A stretch of 64,000 bases of DNA from an uncultured Gammaproteobacteria bacterium (GTDB lineage Bacteria; Pseudomonadota; Gammaproteobacteria; Eutrophobiales; Eutrophobiaceae), in NCBI GenBank assembly GCA_951812995.1, contig CATOTD010000006.1:1-64000 (forward strand), read 5' to 3'. Positions 13,263-22,322 of the stretch are shown piece by piece. The notes under the pieces were generated by a model, which was given only the letters and a program-made list of their open reading frames with translations, had not been told where the DNA came from and did not search any database. The translations under genes and the position numbers were made by a program. Each line of letters opens with the position of its first letter. The first letter of the stretch is position 1.

Positions 13263-13964
13263 ATGGCAGATAATGCAAGCTATTGGGTCGTGATACCGGC
13301 TGCCGGAATTGGCACAAGAATGGGCGTAGATAAGCCCAAGCAATACATCACGATCAACGACAAAACAATTATTGAACATACGCTTGACTGTTTTATTCAG
13401 CGTGAAGAGATAGAAAAAATTACCGTCGCAATTGCAAAGACAGATACACAATGGCCAACATTAACGGTTGCAAGACACGAAAAAATTGTAGCAGTAGAAG
13501 GCGGCGATGAGCGTTGTCTATCAGTATTAAATTGTTTACGCGCCTTATCTGATCTCGCCGATGATGATGATTGGGTGCTGGTGCATGATGCCGCAAGACC
13601 CGGCCTCAATCAGTCTGCGATTGATCGGCTCATGATCAATTTACATACGCATGATGTTGGTGGCATTCTGGCCGTGCCTTGTCGAGATACAATAAAACGT
13701 GCCGATGCAACCGGCAAGATAGACAAAACGCTTGATCGAGGCTCGCTTTGGCAAGCGCAAACACCACAGATGTTTAAATATGCAAAACTATTGGCGGCCG
13801 CAGAAGATGCCCTTGCGAAAAAAATCGTGGTGACGGATGAGTCGATGGCTATGGAGCGTTTAGGTTATAAACCCGTCCTTGTTCAAGGGCATCAGGAAAA
13901 CATAAAAATAACGCATCAAGATGATCTGCAATATCTGCAATCCTACTTTGATCGAGTGCTATAA
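13263..13964 (+). CDS. ispD: 2-C-methyl-D-erythritol 4-phosphate cytidylyltransferase
   Basis: Third step of the MEP isoprenoid pathway: makes CDP-methylerythritol from CTP and MEP. The start is taken at the ATG giving [15 protein letters not shown]; the frame can be extended 8 codons upstream only through a TTG. The CTP-binding '[17 protein letters not shown]' and the 'VHDAARPGL' motif are visible. About 233 residues, normal. It is 20 bases after ftsB and 2 bases before ispF, so the two MEP genes are coupled. Confidence 0.96.
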   Translation: MADNASYWVVIPAAGIGTRMGVDKPKQYITINDKTIIEHTLDCFIQREEIEKITVAIAKTDTQWPTLTVARHEKIVAVEGGDERCLSVLNCLRALSDLADDDDWVLVHDAARPGLNQSAIDRLMINLHTHDVGGILAVPCRDTIKRADATGKIDKTLDRGSLWQAQTPQMFKYAKLLAAAEDALAKKIVVTDESMAMERLGYKPVLVQGHQENIKITHQDDLQYLQSYFDRVL

Positions 13965-13966
13965 AA

Positions 13967-14437
13967 ATGCGAATCGGACATGGTTATGATGCGCATCGTC
14001 TTGTTGTAGGTCAACCGTTAATATTAGGTGGCGTGACAATTGCGTATGAAAAAGGGCTGGCTGGTCATTCTGATGCGGATGCCGTACTCCACGCACTTTG
14101 TGATGCGATTCTGGGTGCCATGTGTCTAGGTGATATAGGGGCGCATTTTCCAGATACCGATCCGGCATTAAAAAATATCGACAGCCGCATTTTACTTCAG
14201 CAAGTGTATGCGTTGATGGAAAAAAATAAATGCGTACTGGGTAACGCAGACATTACCATTCTGGCGCAAGCACCCAAAATGGCACCTTACCTTTTAGCGA
14301 TGCAAAAAAATATCGCAACCGATCTCAATACGGCTATAACGAATATAAATATCAAAGCCACTACGACAGAAAAAATGGGTTTTGTTGGTCGCGGCGAAGG
14401 GATTGCTGCTTACGCTGTGGTTCTCATTGACTCGTAA
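13967..14437 (+). CDS. ispF: 2-C-methyl-D-erythritol 2,4-cyclodiphosphate synthase
   Basis: Fifth step of the MEP pathway; a trimeric zinc enzyme. 156 residues. The family signature '[17 protein letters not shown]' and the zinc ligand motif 'GHGYDAHR' (Asp and His) are present, as are '[11 protein letters not shown]' and the C-terminal '[19 protein letters not shown]'. It is the last gene of the pyrG-ispF block; the truD/surE genes that usually follow in this class are absent and the next 1 kb is non-core. Confidence 0.97.
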   Translation: MRIGHGYDAHRLVVGQPLILGGVTIAYEKGLAGHSDADAVLHALCDAILGAMCLGDIGAHFPDTDPALKNIDSRILLQQVYALMEKNKCVLGNADITILAQAPKMAPYLLAMQKNIATDLNTAITNINIKATTTEKMGFVGRGEGIAAYAVVLIDS

Positions 14438-14903
14438 TCATTGTCTTTTTAATTGTTGATATGGCGTAAGGGTTCAAGCAATCTACACATTGGCGTGTAT
14501 TCAGATTCAGTACTTGTACGGCAAGTATTGAAGGTTAAAAAGCACTCGCCTAATATATTGATACTTTGGGGTGCGACAGGTGATTATGTCGCTGTATTTA
14601 TTTAGCTTGCACCATCAATTCAAATCGGAGGAAATAGATATGCTGTTACCAGCCATAACTTAGGATTCCAATTAAAGTTACTAGTTTTCTCATAATTTAC
14701 CTTTATAAGAAACATAACGACCCAATCACCGGGGGGCCGACGGAGTAGTGCCTTTAATAAAGGCGACTTGCGTAAAAGCCACGTCGTCAAGCCGCATGGG
14801 TGCGGCACATCCAATGAAGCGTGTTGTGCAGAAAAACGGGAGGGCGACCCCTGGCTTAGGCGTGCGCTTGATGAGCGTCTTAATTGACGCGATTATTAGA
14901 TAT
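14438..14903. other. Unassigned gene-free region with several strong hairpins
   Basis: There is no convincing ORF on either strand. On the plus strand, hairpins are evident: GCGACA/TGTCGC around 14575-14596, GCCTTTA/TAAAGGC near 14748-14763, and GCCGCA-TGGG-TGCGGC near 14793-14808. A GC-rich segment at 14720-14880 contrasts with the AT-rich surroundings. The segment GTGCGAC at 14571 followed by stem-loops is loosely reminiscent of a group II intron 5' end, but no domain V or reverse transcriptase is visible. It could also be a remnant of another mobile element or structured RNA. Confidence 0.35.
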
Positions 14904-15292
14904 TTATGTAAACAACTTATTTAATATAAACTTTTGTACTTCAGGGTGAAACTCTTCATACATAGTATTTAAGCGTACATTATTTTTTTCTTTTGGCCTT
15001 GGTACTTCATAAGTATTTGTATCAATCCACTTAATATTTCTCCCTATACTAACGACCGATGAATCTGTAACTACTGTATTATCAAGTACGATACCGATTG
15101 CTTTTACGGTAATATCTTTACTTGATGGAGGAGCTGATTTTATATAAACAATATCTCCAACTTTTAAAGAACTAAGAAATTGATGTAACTCTGGAGCTTC
15201 AGTTTTATCCCATCCAGACCCGCAATCTTGTTTTCTATAAAATCACTACTCACATCTTCATCATAATATGCGCCAACTGCAAATATTGCCAT
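14904..15292 (-). pseudogene. Hypothetical protein of an accessory operon, frameshifted
   Basis: It starts MAIFAVGAYYDEDVSSDFIENKI after a GGAGGT site. The frame then shifts by one base near 15225 and continues as 'GWDKTEAPELHQFLSSLKVG', 'DIVYIKSAPPSSKDITVKAI', 'GIVLDN' to the end 'FILNKLFT'. Joined length is about 129 residues. I recognise the style of a conserved uncharacterised protein but no named domain. It follows, in the same direction with about 90 bases between, the IS-disrupted gene ending at 15381, so the two probably formed an operon. Confidence 0.55.
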
Positions 15293-15578
15293 AAAACTAC
15301 CTCCTATATTTTGAGTTAAACAAGCTAAGCCTAAAATGAATGTATAAAATATCGTGCCTCTTCAACATTTAAATATCCTGCTACATGCGTTTGTTAGGCG
15401 CGTAGTGGATCGTCTTGTATTTGTGGCCACTACTTTCAAAATAGCCCTTAATAGATTCACAGAGTGCTGTATACATCAATTCATTTTTAGCTATGAAAAG
15501 AAAGGGAATTATATACTTTACTCCAATAGATAACCCATATAATCTAACATAAAAATGCAATAAAACGGAGGGTCATCA

Positions 15579-16508
15579 ATGAAAGACAATACCATATCCA
15601 CATTTGAGTTATTTCGCCGGTTTCCGGATGCTGAAGCCGCTAGATTGTATTTTGAGGGACAACGCTGGGGAGATAACATATCCTGTCCTCATTGTGGGGG
15701 ATTTAAGCGTATTACCCCGCGCAAAGGAAAGCGGACAGGATATTACTTATGCCGGGACTGTAAGAGTGAGTTTACAGTGAGAACCGGCACTATCTTTGAA
15801 CGTTCTCATGTTCCACTACATAAATGGCTATATGCTATTTACTTAACTGTCACCTCGCGCAAGGGCATATCTAGCTTGCAGTTATCTAAACAAATCGGAG
15901 TAACTCAAAAGACCGCCTGGTTTATGCAGGCCCGCATTCGTGAATCCTGTAACGATAATACAGATAATTTACTTTCTGGCATTGTTGAGATTGATGAGAC
16001 CTATATCGGTGGGAAGGAACATAACAAACACAAACACAAGAAAGTCCGCGCAGGCCGTGGCGTAGCTGGCAAGCAGGTAGTGGTCGGAATGCGTGAGCGC
16101 GGTGGCCGCACAAGGGCTAAGCCTATCCCATCAACTGATATACCGACCCTGCACAAAGAGATTGGCTGTTCAGTGGAATATGGTGCCACCATTTACACAG
16201 ATGAACACAGGTCATATCAGCATCTACAGTCTGCTTATCAGCATGGTACGGTAACCCATAGTGCGGGAGAATATGTGGGTTCAAACAACATTCATACCAA
16301 TAGCATTGAAAGTGTCTGGGCTTTACTCAAACGCGGTCTGTATGGGGTATGGCATCATGCCAGCACTAAACACTTACATCGCTATGTGAACGAAGTGACT
16401 TTTAGACTGAATAACGGACCATGTAAGTTACCAACCAATCAACGTATAGAATCACTTATAAGCAACGCGATAGGTAAACGGATTACCTATCGCGAGGTGC
16501 TAGCATGA
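15579..16508 (+). CDS. IS1595-family transposase, intact (copy F1)
   Basis: 309 residues, with an ACGGAGGG ribosome binding site. The N-terminal zinc ribbon has two CxxC pairs ('CPHCGG' and 'CRDCKSEF'). The DDE-type core shows 'IVEIDETYIGGKEHNKHKHK', 'ATIYTDEHRSYQHL' and 'HTNSIESVWALLKRG', a DDE/N-type catalytic set typical of ISXO2/IS1595. No stop or frameshift is present, so it should be active. It differs from the F2 protein at three residues that I can see (Arg13, Asn in 'GDNIS', Val in 'KKVRA'). Confidence 0.95.
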   Translation: MKDNTISTFELFRRFPDAEAARLYFEGQRWGDNISCPHCGGFKRITPRKGKRTGYYLCRDCKSEFTVRTGTIFERSHVPLHKWLYAIYLTVTSRKGISSLQLSKQIGVTQKTAWFMQARIRESCNDNTDNLLSGIVEIDETYIGGKEHNKHKHKKVRAGRGVAGKQVVVGMRERGGRTRAKPIPSTDIPTLHKEIGCSVEYGATIYTDEHRSYQHLQSAYQHGTVTHSAGEYVGSNNIHTNSIESVWALLKRGLYGVWHHASTKHLHRYVNEVTFRLNNGPCKLPTNQRIESLISNAIGKRITYREVLA

Positions 16509-16548
16509 GCAAAGCAATGGAAATAGAATGCGGATATACAGGACGATA

Positions 16549-16869
16549 ATGAGAGCAGGTTACATCAAAGACTATATAAGTGGTGAAGAAGTAAAAGCTA
16601 CGCCAGAAGAAGTAGAAGCAGTACAAGTCTTTTCCGAAACACTTGTCGAAGATTACGGATACCCCAAAGAACAATTACAAACACGCCCACAGTGGCGTGT
16701 AAAAGTAAGGCCATCTGATACCAAAAAAGAGTATCCGCTTGATATTGCAGTATTCAACAAAGATAAAAAAACCGATAAAAACCTTTTTATTGTCGTTGCG
16801 TGCAAACGAAAGACAAGAAAAGATGGTTTAACCCAAAATGGAGTGCAATTGAAAAATTGCATAAGGTAA
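16549..16869 (+). pseudogene. HsdR_N-like passenger gene in F1, truncated
   Basis: Begins MRAGYIKDYISGEEVKATPE and contains 'RPQWRVKVRPSD', 'EYPLDIAVFNKDKK' and 'NLFIVVACKRKTRKDG', the layout of the type I restriction enzyme R-subunit N-terminal (HSDR_N) nuclease domain. In that fold the 'D...ECK' set is catalytic; here the Glu position reads Ala ('VVACKRK'), so the nuclease centre looks lost, and the protein stops soon after. It overlaps a 14-codon frame that couples to the transposase stop (ATGA) and then TAATG. IS1595 elements with passenger genes are known. Confidence 0.65.
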
Positions 16870-17720
16870 CAGGTGAGCATGGTGAGCTTGTTACTTGAAA
16901 AAACTAACAAATCATTGTGTTTGTATTTTGTAGTGAAGTTGGAGTAAAGTATATAATTCCCAAAAGAAAGGCTAAGTCATCTTCTCGATATGCCATAACG
17001 TAAGGGCATTCAGAAGCCTTTATGGCCTGATTGATTTTCTTATTAACGTCATCTTCGTGTTTATGTTTGTCATAGGACAAGTGTTGGTAAATCATTAGCA
17101 CCGAAGAATCATCAAGTACATTATACAAATCTCTAAGTTCCCCATTTAGTATGTACTTTTCCCTTCCCATTTCTTTCAGGTAGGTTGGTGTCCCTGTCTC
17201 TAACCCCGTATCTGGATCGACAAATACGAGAGCATTCTCTGCATTTATAATATTCGTCAAAGACTCCCAGTACTTTTTTCTGTTGTCATCCTTAAAAAAT
17301 TTCTCATTCACAGGATGCGCAGTAATATATTTATCGACAAATGGTGTTAGCCACTCTTTCCAATGCTCTAAGTCTTTCGAACTGCAATTTTGAATGAATG
17401 ACAAAAGTTTTTTCGATTTGCCTTTTATATGATTGGGTGTTTTATTACCTTCGGAGTCGTCCCGATGGCTCGTCAGCATGGGAACAAAAGCATAACTTGA
17501 TACCAGGTCGTTGCTTAAAACGTGAGTGATCAAGTCGTATTTAAAATAATCTCTACTGTCCCCGAAGTATTTTAATTGAACCATGTTAATCAGCACCTAA
17601 CAATTATTATAAGTCAAATTTACCCTACTATATTTATATTGAACTTATTTCAGGCCTTAAAATAAGTGATTTTAATAGATACTATCGCAAATAAAACGCT
17701 TGTTCTAGATACTGTTCTGG

Positions 17721-17942
17721 TCAAGCATTTCCAGGCACTTTCATTTGAGACAGTTCATAGTTAACCGGCGACATATCTCCATTAGTAGTGTGTAGTCGGC
17801 CCTTCCAGCGATACAGCATATTGCTTCGGATGCCCGGCGAATCTGCTACCTTCCAGACGCTGTAGCCCGGTTCGTTAACCAATGCGACTGCCTCCTCTTT
17901 GAATGCCTGTGGGTAGGTTTTGTAAGTACGTTTCCTTGCCAT
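17721..17942 (-). pseudogene. IS3-family OrfA-like remnant
   Basis: A 73-codon frame starting MARKRTYKTYPQAFKEEAVA reads like the helix-turn-helix OrfA of IS3 elements ('...VWKVADSPGIRSNMLYRWK'). The C-terminal half is not conserved and no OrfB is present. The start is chosen at this Met because conservation begins there, four codons after an earlier Met. Probably a dead end fragment. Confidence 0.6.
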
Positions 17943-18206
17943 AAATACCGCCATAAATGACGTGGTTATTGTCTCTTATTAGAGTGTCCAGTACCATTAA
18001 ACCAGAACATTGCCTGCGGGTTTAACCAATCATGACGGGTAAAATCAGCCCTCTTACATGAGCAAGCGAACCTCTTCCAACAAAAAAATAATCGCACATT
18101 AATTGATTTGCAATAGCGTACCCAACTCAATATTATTGCGTTTCTTTGTCGGGATTGTCTTAAGATAATCCCTTTAATCAACTGCCTGAAAAATATTAAT
18201 ATTCTG

Positions 18207-19007
18207 ATGAGAGTCGGTTTCTATCAATTTCGTCCTCTGTTCGGCAAGCCTGCACAAAATGGCAAAAAGATTATGACTGCGCTGGAAAATGTTGACGCAG
18301 ACTTAGTAGTGTTACCAGAATTGGCCTTGTCTGGCTATTATTTAAAGGATAAAGCAGAAGCAATAAAATATGCTGAAGATCCTGAAAACAGCAACCTTAT
18401 CGACTCGTTAAGCAATCTTGCCAACAAAAGAAATATGCGCTTGGTGTTTGGCTTTGCTGAAAAATCCGCCAGGCAGTGTTTTAACAGTGCTGCCTTGATT
18501 GGCCCGAATGGAATCGAACATATTTATCGTAAAGCACATCTGTTTAATGAAGAAAAAAACTGCTTTGATCCTGGCGATACACCTTTTATCGTTAATGATA
18601 TTAAGGGTGTGAAGATTGGCATCATGATCTGCTTTGACTGGGTATTCCCGGAAGTCGCGCGCGCACTCGCGCTACAAGGCGCACAAATTATCTGCCAACC
18701 CGCGAATTTAGTCTTATCATTCTGCCAACAAACCATGCTTAGTCGCTGTATCGAAAACAGCGTATTTGCAATTACAGCCAATCGCTATGGCGCAGACAAA
18801 AGACCGCAGGGTATTCTAAAGTTTACGGGCAAGAGTCAAATCGTGGCACCAGGTGGAAAATTATTACATCGTGCAGCAGCACAGCGTGATGCACTATTCA
18901 TTGCAGAGATAGAGCCAAAAGCAGCAAACAATAAAATGATGACACAATACAACGATGTGCTTGCCGACCGTCGACCAGAATTATATAAATCACTTATATA
19001 TAAATAA
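18207..19007 (+). CDS. Carbon-nitrogen hydrolase (nitrilase superfamily)
   Basis: 266 residues, with the full Glu-Lys-Cys catalytic set: Glu38 in 'LVVLPELALSGYY', Lys109 in 'IYRKAHLF' and Cys142 in 'IMICFDWVFPEVAR'. Members hydrolyse amides or nitriles, such as beta-ureidopropionase, omega-amidase or N-carbamoylputrescine amidase; the substrate cannot be chosen from the sequence alone. It is 11 bases upstream of rraA, so likely co-transcribed. It sits between two IS1595 copies but is itself intact. Confidence 0.85.
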   Translation: MRVGFYQFRPLFGKPAQNGKKIMTALENVDADLVVLPELALSGYYLKDKAEAIKYAEDPENSNLIDSLSNLANKRNMRLVFGFAEKSARQCFNSAALIGPNGIEHIYRKAHLFNEEKNCFDPGDTPFIVNDIKGVKIGIMICFDWVFPEVARALALQGAQIICQPANLVLSFCQQTMLSRCIENSVFAITANRYGADKRPQGILKFTGKSQIVAPGGKLLHRAAAQRDALFIAEIEPKAANNKMMTQYNDVLADRRPELYKSLIYK

Positions 19008-19018
19008 CAGGGAAATTT

Positions 19019-19495
19019 ATGACTTTTGCTACAGCCGATCTTTATGATGATCATGCAGACAAACTGCAAATTGCAACACCCATGTTCAATGATTATGGCG
19101 GCAAGAAACAATTTTCAGGCGCGGTAGCAACCGTTAAGGTTTTTGAAGACAACACACTGGTCAGAGATGCATTGGCAGAGCCAGGCCATGGCAAGGTACT
19201 GGTTGTTGATGGTGGTGCTTCTTTGCGTTGCGCATTGCTGGGCGATAGGTTGGCAAAATTGGCGCAAAGTAATGCTTGGGCTGGCATTATTATCTATGGC
19301 TGCATACGCGATTCAGCGGTTATCGCCAACATGGACATAGGCGTTAAGGCACTCCATACCAATCCTCGCAAGAGTGTTAAGCAGGGTCAAGGCGTGCGCA
19401 ATGTGGCCGTGACCTTTGCTGATATAACAATTCATCCAGGTAATTACATTTATGCTGATGAAGATGGGATCATCGTCGCCACAGAGAAACTTTGA
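19019..19495 (+). CDS. rraA: Ribonuclease E activity regulator RraA family protein
   Basis: 158 residues, close to E. coli RraA (161). Motifs include 'ATADLYDDHADKLQIATPMF' at the N-terminus, 'VLVVDGGASLRCALLGDRLA' and 'GIIIYGCIRDSAVI'. RraA binds RNase E and damps RNA decay; relatives in the same fold are aldolases (HMG aldolase type), so the family call is firmer than the exact role. A GGGAAATTT segment precedes the ATG. It is followed after 14 bases by IS1595 copy F2, which may have removed a downstream terminator. Confidence 0.85.
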   Translation: MTFATADLYDDHADKLQIATPMFNDYGGKKQFSGAVATVKVFEDNTLVRDALAEPGHGKVLVVDGGASLRCALLGDRLAKLAQSNAWAGIIIYGCIRDSAVIANMDIGVKALHTNPRKSVKQGQGVRNVAVTFADITIHPGNYIYADEDGIIVATEKL

Positions 19496-19584
19496 CAATT
19501 ATTAATAATTGGAACTATATACTTTACTCCAATAGATAACCCATATAATCTAACATAAAAATGCAATAAAACGGAGGGTCATCA

Positions 19585-20514
19585 ATGAAAGACAATACCA
19601 TATCCACATTTGAGTTATTTCGCCAGTTTCCGGATGCTGAAGCCGCTAGATTGTATTTTGAGGGACAACGCTGGGGAGATTACATATCCTGTCCTCATTG
19701 TGGGGGATTTAAGCGTATTACCCCGCGCAAAGGAAAGCGGACAGGATATTACTTATGCCGGGACTGTAAGAGTGAGTTTACGGTGAGAACCGGCACTATC
19801 TTTGAACGTTCTCATGTTCCACTACATAAATGGCTATATGCTATTTACTTAACTGTCACCTCGCGCAAGGGCATATCTAGCTTGCAGTTATCTAAACAAA
19901 TCGGAGTAACTCAAAAGACCGCCTGGTTTATGCAGGCCCGCATTCGTGAATCCTGTAACGATAATACAGATAATTTACTTTCTGGCATTGTTGAGATTGA
20001 TGAGACCTATATCGGTGGGAAGGAACATAACAAACACAAACACAAGAAAGCCCGCGCAGGCCGTGGCGTAGCTGGCAAGCAGGTAGTGGTCGGAATGCGT
20101 GAGCGCGGTGGCCGCACAAGGGCTAAGCCTATCCCATCAACTGATATACCGACCCTGCACAAAGAGATTGGCTGTTCAGTGGAATATGGGGCCACCATTT
20201 ACACAGATGAACACAGGTCATATCAGCATTTACAGTCTGCTTATCAGCATGGTACGGTAACCCATAGTGCGGGAGAATATGTGGGTTCAAACAACATTCA
20301 TACCAATAGCATTGAAAGTGTCTGGGCTTTACTCAAACGCGGTCTGTATGGGGTATGGCATCATGCCAGCACTAAACACTTACATCGCTATGTGAACGAA
20401 GTGACTTTTAGACTGAATAACGGACCATGTAAGTTACCAACCAATCAACGTATAGAATCACTTATAAGCAACGCGATAGGTAAACGGATTACCTATCGCG
20501 AGGTGCTAGCATGA
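19585..20514 (+). CDS. IS1595-family transposase, intact (copy F2)
   Basis: 309 residues without stops, carrying the same zinc ribbon and DDE-type core as copy F1. I see three residue differences from F1: Gln13, Tyr in 'GDYIS' and Ala in 'KKARA'. It is likely functional. Confidence 0.95.
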   Translation: MKDNTISTFELFRQFPDAEAARLYFEGQRWGDYISCPHCGGFKRITPRKGKRTGYYLCRDCKSEFTVRTGTIFERSHVPLHKWLYAIYLTVTSRKGISSLQLSKQIGVTQKTAWFMQARIRESCNDNTDNLLSGIVEIDETYIGGKEHNKHKHKKARAGRGVAGKQVVVGMRERGGRTRAKPIPSTDIPTLHKEIGCSVEYGATIYTDEHRSYQHLQSAYQHGTVTHSAGEYVGSNNIHTNSIESVWALLKRGLYGVWHHASTKHLHRYVNEVTFRLNNGPCKLPTNQRIESLISNAIGKRITYREVLA

Positions 20515-20554
20515 GCAAAGCAATGGAAATAGAATGCAGATATACAGGACGATA

Positions 20555-20875
20555 ATGAGAGCAGGTTACATCAAAGACTATATAAGTGGTGAAGAAGTAA
20601 AAGCTACGCCAGAAGAAGTAGAAGCAGTACAAGTCTTTTCCGAAACACTTGTCGAAGATTACGGATACCCCAAAGAACAATTACAAACACGACCACAGTG
20701 GCGTGTAAAAGTAAGGCCATCTGATACCAAAAAAGAGTATCCGCTTGATATTGCAGTATTCAACAAAGATAAAAAAACCGATAAAAACCTTTTTATTGTC
20801 GTTGCGTGCAAACGAAAGACAAGAAAAGATGGTTTAACCCAAAATGGAGTGCAATTGAAAAATTGCATAAGGTAA
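20555..20875 (+). pseudogene. HsdR_N-like passenger gene in F2, truncated
   Basis: The protein from MRAGYIKDY onward is the same as in F1, with the same Ala in place of the expected catalytic Glu and the same early stop. The degradation therefore predates the copying of the element. Confidence 0.65.
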
Positions 20876-21059
20876 CAGGTGAGCATGGTGAGCTTGTTAC
20901 TTGAAAAAACTAACAAATCATTGTGTTTGTATTTTGTAGTGAAGCTGGAGTCAAGTATATAATTCCCTTAATAATAGTGGGCTGTGTCTTGTGCAGTATA
21001 ATTTTTTAGCATCAATCTGACTTGCCAGTATGCGACTCATCATCTAGGCGGATAATTAA

Positions 21060-21749
21060 ATGGATAAAGATAAAAAAGAACAGCGAGCAAACTACATTTT
21101 ATTGATTATAGGCTGTAGTTTGCTTATCGGTTTATTATTTATTTATCGCGAAGGCACCACATGGTTTACTTCAATTCTATGGCCCTATGTTTCAGTTGTT
21201 AGTTGGATTGTTATTGGTGTTAGTCTGAGTATCGCCCTGGCACTGCAATATTATCTCCTGATGTTATTACGCTATAGTGTAATTAAATATTTTGTATTCT
21301 GGTTCATCCCTATTCTATGGTTGTTTAATAATGGTATTGTCGCCATGCATCGATTTCTGAACTGGACGACGGATATTGTTTCTCCTGTTGGCTGGATCCC
21401 CATTGGTGATCTTGTAGGTTGCTTATTAGGTGTTATTTATTTTCCTTTGTTATTAATCGGTGGTGTTATCGTGGCAATAATAGATTCAAGCAGTGCGATG
21501 CTAACACAGGCTTGTTATTATGCGCGTATTGCAATGGATTTCACCAATACCTCCTCCTCAGATATTATTTCTTATAGCCTGACTTCCTGTAAAGTGCTGT
21601 GGGATATTGCCGCCAATTTTTTTATACAAGAAATGACTGCGCAACATATTAGTAACCGACAGTTTTTAGAGTTTGATTTGTCCAACATATTCAGCTTGCC
21701 CTATTGGGTGTTAGGTATTGGTTATAGTTTTACTTGTATCGTGACATGA
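21060..21749 (+). CDS. Hypothetical multi-pass membrane protein
   Basis: 229 residues with about five hydrophobic segments (near residues 13-30, 38-62, 70-95, 115-145 and 205-225) and a basic N-terminus MDKDKKEQR, suggesting an inner membrane protein. I recognise no domain. ATG start; the spacing from IS F2 is about 90 bases. The lack of stops suggests it is a real gene, but it may be truncated at the 3' side, where the sequence runs into IS debris. Confidence 0.5.
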   Translation: MDKDKKEQRANYILLIIGCSLLIGLLFIYREGTTWFTSILWPYVSVVSWIVIGVSLSIALALQYYLLMLLRYSVIKYFVFWFIPILWLFNNGIVAMHRFLNWTTDIVSPVGWIPIGDLVGCLLGVIYFPLLLIGGVIVAIIDSSSAMLTQACYYARIAMDFTNTSSSDIISYSLTSCKVLWDIAANFFIQEMTAQHISNRQFLEFDLSNIFSLPYWVLGIGYSFTCIVT

Positions 21750-21994
21750 ATCTTAACTCCGAACGTAAATATTTATCACGCCAACACTGCTTAGACATAC
21801 AAAATTTGTTGCGCAAAGAGAGCCTCTTTATCGCTTAAGACAGAGTCCTTGCAAACAATACCCTCTTTACCCGACGCACGGCCTACCGCTGCGATAACCT
21901 AAATTATCTTTCGCAAATTTGAAGAGGCGGTTCCCCTTTATCTGGTTAAATAAAAAGTGACATAACCATTTATTTGACCAGGAGAAGAGTCGCC

Positions 21995-22322
21995 ATGAGC
22001 GATGATACAAACAAGCACTTGAACAATGTAGTCCCTATTGATGAACAGGCACTGCAGGGCCATCTCAACAAAGTGGTACTGAAGACTGTGGAAGACACCC
22101 TTAACCAGATTCTGGACGTTGAGGCTGATGCGCTGGTGGGTGCTGATCGATACGAACGCACTGAGACGCGCAAAGACGACCGGTCTGGCAGCTACACCAG
22201 GAAGCGCCACACCAGGGCCGGAGAGCTTGAGTTAAAGATGCCGAAGCTACGCAAACAGACCTTTGAGATGGCGATCATAGAGCGATACCGACACCGTGTA
22301 GCGTCTGTCGAAGAGGCACTGA
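21995..22322 (+). pseudogene. IS256 type A transposase, N-terminal piece (A2)
   Basis: Starts MSDDTNKHLNNVVPIDEQ after AGGAGAAG and reaches 'RYRHRVASVEEAL', where IS256 copy B2 interrupts it. The remainder of the gene is at 23718-24598. Confidence 0.8.

Larger units (their letters stand above)
15504..16961 (+). mobile_element. IS1595-family element type F, copy F1, with passenger gene
   Basis: 1458 bp. The ends are perfect inverted repeats beginning GGGAATTATATACTTTACTC. They are flanked by an 8-bp target duplication AAAAGAAA (15496-15503 and 16962-16969), the size expected for IS1595. It carries the transposase and a short HsdR_N-like passenger gene in the same direction. It disrupts the hypothetical gene at 15381-17584. 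Confidence 0.95.
15381..17584 (-). pseudogene. Hypothetical protein with a DPDTGLE motif, interrupted by IS1595 copy F1
   Basis: The 5' part runs from the ATG at 17584 (MVQLKYFGDSRDYFKYDLIT) to 16970. Removing the IS and one copy of its 8-bp duplication restores an open frame that continues from 'YREDDLAFLF' into 'IAKNELMYTALCESIKGYF' and ends at 15381, about 245 residues in all. A conserved-looking core is 'ALVFVDPDTGLETGTPTYLK'. No named family is recognised; the arrangement with the small downstream gene resembles accessory or defence cassettes, which is only inference. The insertion is recent because the target duplication is perfect. Confidence 0.65.
19510..20967 (+). mobile_element. IS1595-family element type F, copy F2, with passenger gene
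   Basis: 1458 bp, the same length as F1 and nearly identical to it. It is flanked by a perfect 8-bp duplication TTAATAAT (19502-19509 and 20968-20975). The terminal repeats carry a few point changes against F1 (GGAACTATATAC; GGAGTCAAGTAT). Different target duplications show that F1 and F2 inserted independently. Confidence 0.95.

Noticed and set aside
14571..14880. Group II intron
   Set aside because: Only a GTGCGAC start and hairpins are suggestive; no domain V, no reverse transcriptase and no clear 3' end.
15504..20967. Composite transposon made of two IS1595 copies around the nitrilase-rraA genes
   Set aside because: Each copy has its own perfect 8-bp target duplication with a different sequence, so they inserted separately; a composite unit would share one duplication at the outer ends.
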